From contig JAIYAA010000114.1 in NCBI GenBank assembly GCA_027489295.1, positions 1 through 24,051 on the forward strand: DNA of 24,051 nucleotides, in the 5' to 3' direction. Below are positions 22,697-24,051 of the stretch, in pieces (position 1 is the first letter of the stretch; each line of letters starts with the position of its first letter). The DNA is from Sphingomonadales bacterium. GTDB taxonomy: Bacteria > Pseudomonadota > Alphaproteobacteria > Sphingomonadales > Sphingomonadaceae. The position numbers and the translations under genes were made by a program. The notes under the pieces are model-generated. The model was not told the origin of the DNA. It was given only the letters and a program-made list of their open reading frames with translations, and made no database searches.

Positions 22697-24051
22697 ATGA
22701 AGCAGTCCTATCCTGTCCTGCCGCTTCGCGACATCGTCGTCTTCCCGCATATGATCGTGCCGCTGTTCGTCGGCCGTGATAAGTCGGTTGCGGCGCTGGA
22801 AGCGGCGATGGCTGCCGACAAGGAAATTTTCCTCGTCGCGCAGCTCGATCCGGCCGAGGACGATCCCGGCCGCGAGGATCTCTACGATACCGGCGTTTCC
22901 GCCGAAGTGCTGCAGCTGCTGAAGTTGCCCGACGGCACCGTGCGCGTGCTGGTCGCCGGCAAGGAGCGCGGCAACCTGACCGCGATCGAGGAGACCGGCG
23001 GCTATCTCACCGCGCATGTCGAGCCGGTGGAAGCGGGCGATACCTCGCTCGAAGCCGCGCAGGAAGGCGTGGACGAGGCCGTTTCCAAGCTTACGCCGGA
23101 AAATCTGAGCCCCGAACTCAAGGCGCTGATGCGCTCGGTCGTCGACCAGTTCGAGAACTATGCCAAGCTCAACCGCAAGCTGCCCGCCGAAACCGCCGTG
23201 CAGCTGGGCGAGCTGGACGATCCGTCGCGCCTTGCCGACGCCGTCGCCGCCAATATCTCGGTGAAGGTGGCCGACAAGCAGGCACTGCTGGTCGAGAACG
23301 ATCCGCAGAAGCGTCTCGAGATGGTGTTCGCCTTCATGGAGGGCGAGCTGGGCGTGCTGCAGGTCGAGAAGAAGATCCGCAGCCGCGTCAAGCGCCAGAT
23401 GGAGAAGACGCAGCGCGAATATTATCTCAACGAGCAGCTCAAGGCGATCCAGCGCGAGCTGGGCAATGAGGGCGAAGAGGGCGAGGGCGACGAGGTTGCC
23501 GAACTCACCCAGAAGATCGCCACGCTCAAGCTTTCCAAGGAAGCCCGCGCCAAGGCGCAGGGCGAGCTGAAGAAGCTCAAGACGATGGCGCCGATGTCGG
23601 CCGAGGCCACCGTCGTGCGCAACTATCTCGACGTGCTGCTGGGCCTGCCCTGGGGCAAGAAGTCCAAGCTGAAGAAGGACATCGCCGAGGCGCAGGGCGT
23701 GCTCGACCAGGACCATTATGCCCTGGAGAAGGTGAAGGACCGGATCGTCGAATATCTCGCGGTCCAGGCGCGCACCAACAAGCTGAAGGGGCCGATCCTG
23801 TGCCTTGTCGGCCCGCCGGGCGTGGGCAAGACCAGCCTCGGCAAGTCGATCGCCAAGGCGACGGGCCGCGAGTTCATCCGCCAGTCGCTGGGCGGTGTTC
23901 GCGACGAAGCCGAGATTCGCGGCCATCGCCGCACCTATATCGGCTCGCTGCCGGGCAAGATCGTGTCGAACCTGAAAAAGGCCGGCACCTCGAACCCGCT
24001 GTTCCTGCTCGACGAGATCGACAAGCTCGGCCAGGACTTCCGCGGCGATCC
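22697..24051 (+). CDS. lon: Lon ATP-dependent protease (partial, C-terminus beyond right edge)
   Basis: 451 residues are visible of roughly 800; the protease domain with the Ser-Lys dyad lies outside the window. Start ATG 22697 has only a weak GGAG at 22688-22691. The N-terminal substrate-binding domain begins [20 protein letters not shown], the standard Lon opening. A long helical, charged region (about 200-300, with [19 protein letters not shown] and [11 protein letters not shown]) precedes the AAA+ module with Walker A GPPGVGKT (372-379) and Walker B FLLDEIDK with D439 and E440. Lon degrades misfolded and regulatory proteins in the cytosol. It is downstream of clpPX but separated by four genes, and has its own candidate heat-shock promoter. 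Confidence 0.98.
   Translation, partial: MKQSYPVLPLRDIVVFPHMIVPLFVGRDKSVAALEAAMAADKEIFLVAQLDPAEDDPGREDLYDTGVSAEVLQLLKLPDGTVRVLVAGKERGNLTAIEETGGYLTAHVEPVEAGDTSLEAAQEGVDEAVSKLTPENLSPELKALMRSVVDQFENYAKLNRKLPAETAVQLGELDDPSRLADAVAANISVKVADKQALLVENDPQKRLEMVFAFMEGELGVLQVEKKIRSRVKRQMEKTQREYYLNEQLKAIQRELGNEGEEGEGDEVAELTQKIATLKLSKEARAKAQGELKKLKTMAPMSAEATVVRNYLDVLLGLPWGKKSKLKKDIAEAQGVLDQDHYALEKVKDRIVEYLAVQARTNKLKGPILCLVGPPGVGKTSLGKSIAKATGREFIRQSLGGVRDEAEIRGHRRTYIGSLPGKIVSNLKKAGTSNPLFLLDEIDKLGQDFRGD

Noticed and set aside
20739..22700. 653-residue plus-strand frame over the M1 peptidase
   Set aside because: It is antisense to a peptidase with intact HELGH and signal peptide, and is an Arg/Val-rich shadow with no motif.

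Overview
The window is high-GC DNA of a member of the Sphingomonadaceae, most likely Sphingomonas. This rests on codon and GC style, the alphaproteobacterial ClpP, ClpX and Lon sequences, and gene families typical of sphingomonads: a LacI/GH3/GPH-transporter sugar locus, a GH1-RmlD fusion and a UDP-galactopyranose mutase fusion. Species is not resolvable by eye. No rRNA, tRNA, CRISPR array or complete insertion sequence was seen. Coding density is high and no gene-free stretch exceeds 300 bases. The largest gaps (about 4592-4811, 5666-5882 and 22473-22696) hold a palindromic repeat, a divergent regulatory region and the lon promoter region.

Layout. (1) 1-4591: sugar utilisation. A LacI-type repressor (cut by the left edge) is divergent from a Tat-exported GH3 beta-glucosidase, with a perfect 16-bp operator-like palindrome between them. 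A GPH-type sugar symporter is convergent with the glucosidase. (2) 4628-4780: a 153-bp nested palindromic element, REP/MITE-like. (3) 4812-10640: stress and redox genes. These are a UBP-type zinc-finger protein, DoxX, a small unknown protein plus two translationally coupled OsmC paralogues (the first lacks the second catalytic cysteine), an outer-membrane MetA-like protein, a small secreted unknown, an NTF2/SnoaL-like protein, and a divergent LysR/pirin pair. (4) 10809-16712: a carbohydrate locus with two multidomain fusions (glycosyltransferase + UDP-galactopyranose mutase; GH1 glycosidase + RmlD-type reductase) flanking a GH5-like hydrolase. None of the three shows an export signal. (5) 16802-24051: proteostasis. 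clpP and clpX are followed by a GNAT acetyltransferase, a secreted unknown, a methyltransferase-like membrane protein and an M1 metallopeptidase, then the start of lon (cut by the right edge). clpP and lon each have a sequence resembling an alphaproteobacterial RpoH (heat-shock) promoter.

Points most worth a second look are the 10.8-16.7 kb glycan locus with its two fusions, the intrinsic terminator embedded in the GNAT reading frame behind clpX, the 153-bp palindromic element, the cysteine-deficient OsmC partner, and the paired repeats in front of doxX/osmC. I do not see a defence, mobile or secretion system. The glycan locus is the best candidate for a poorly described system, and its joint function is inference.
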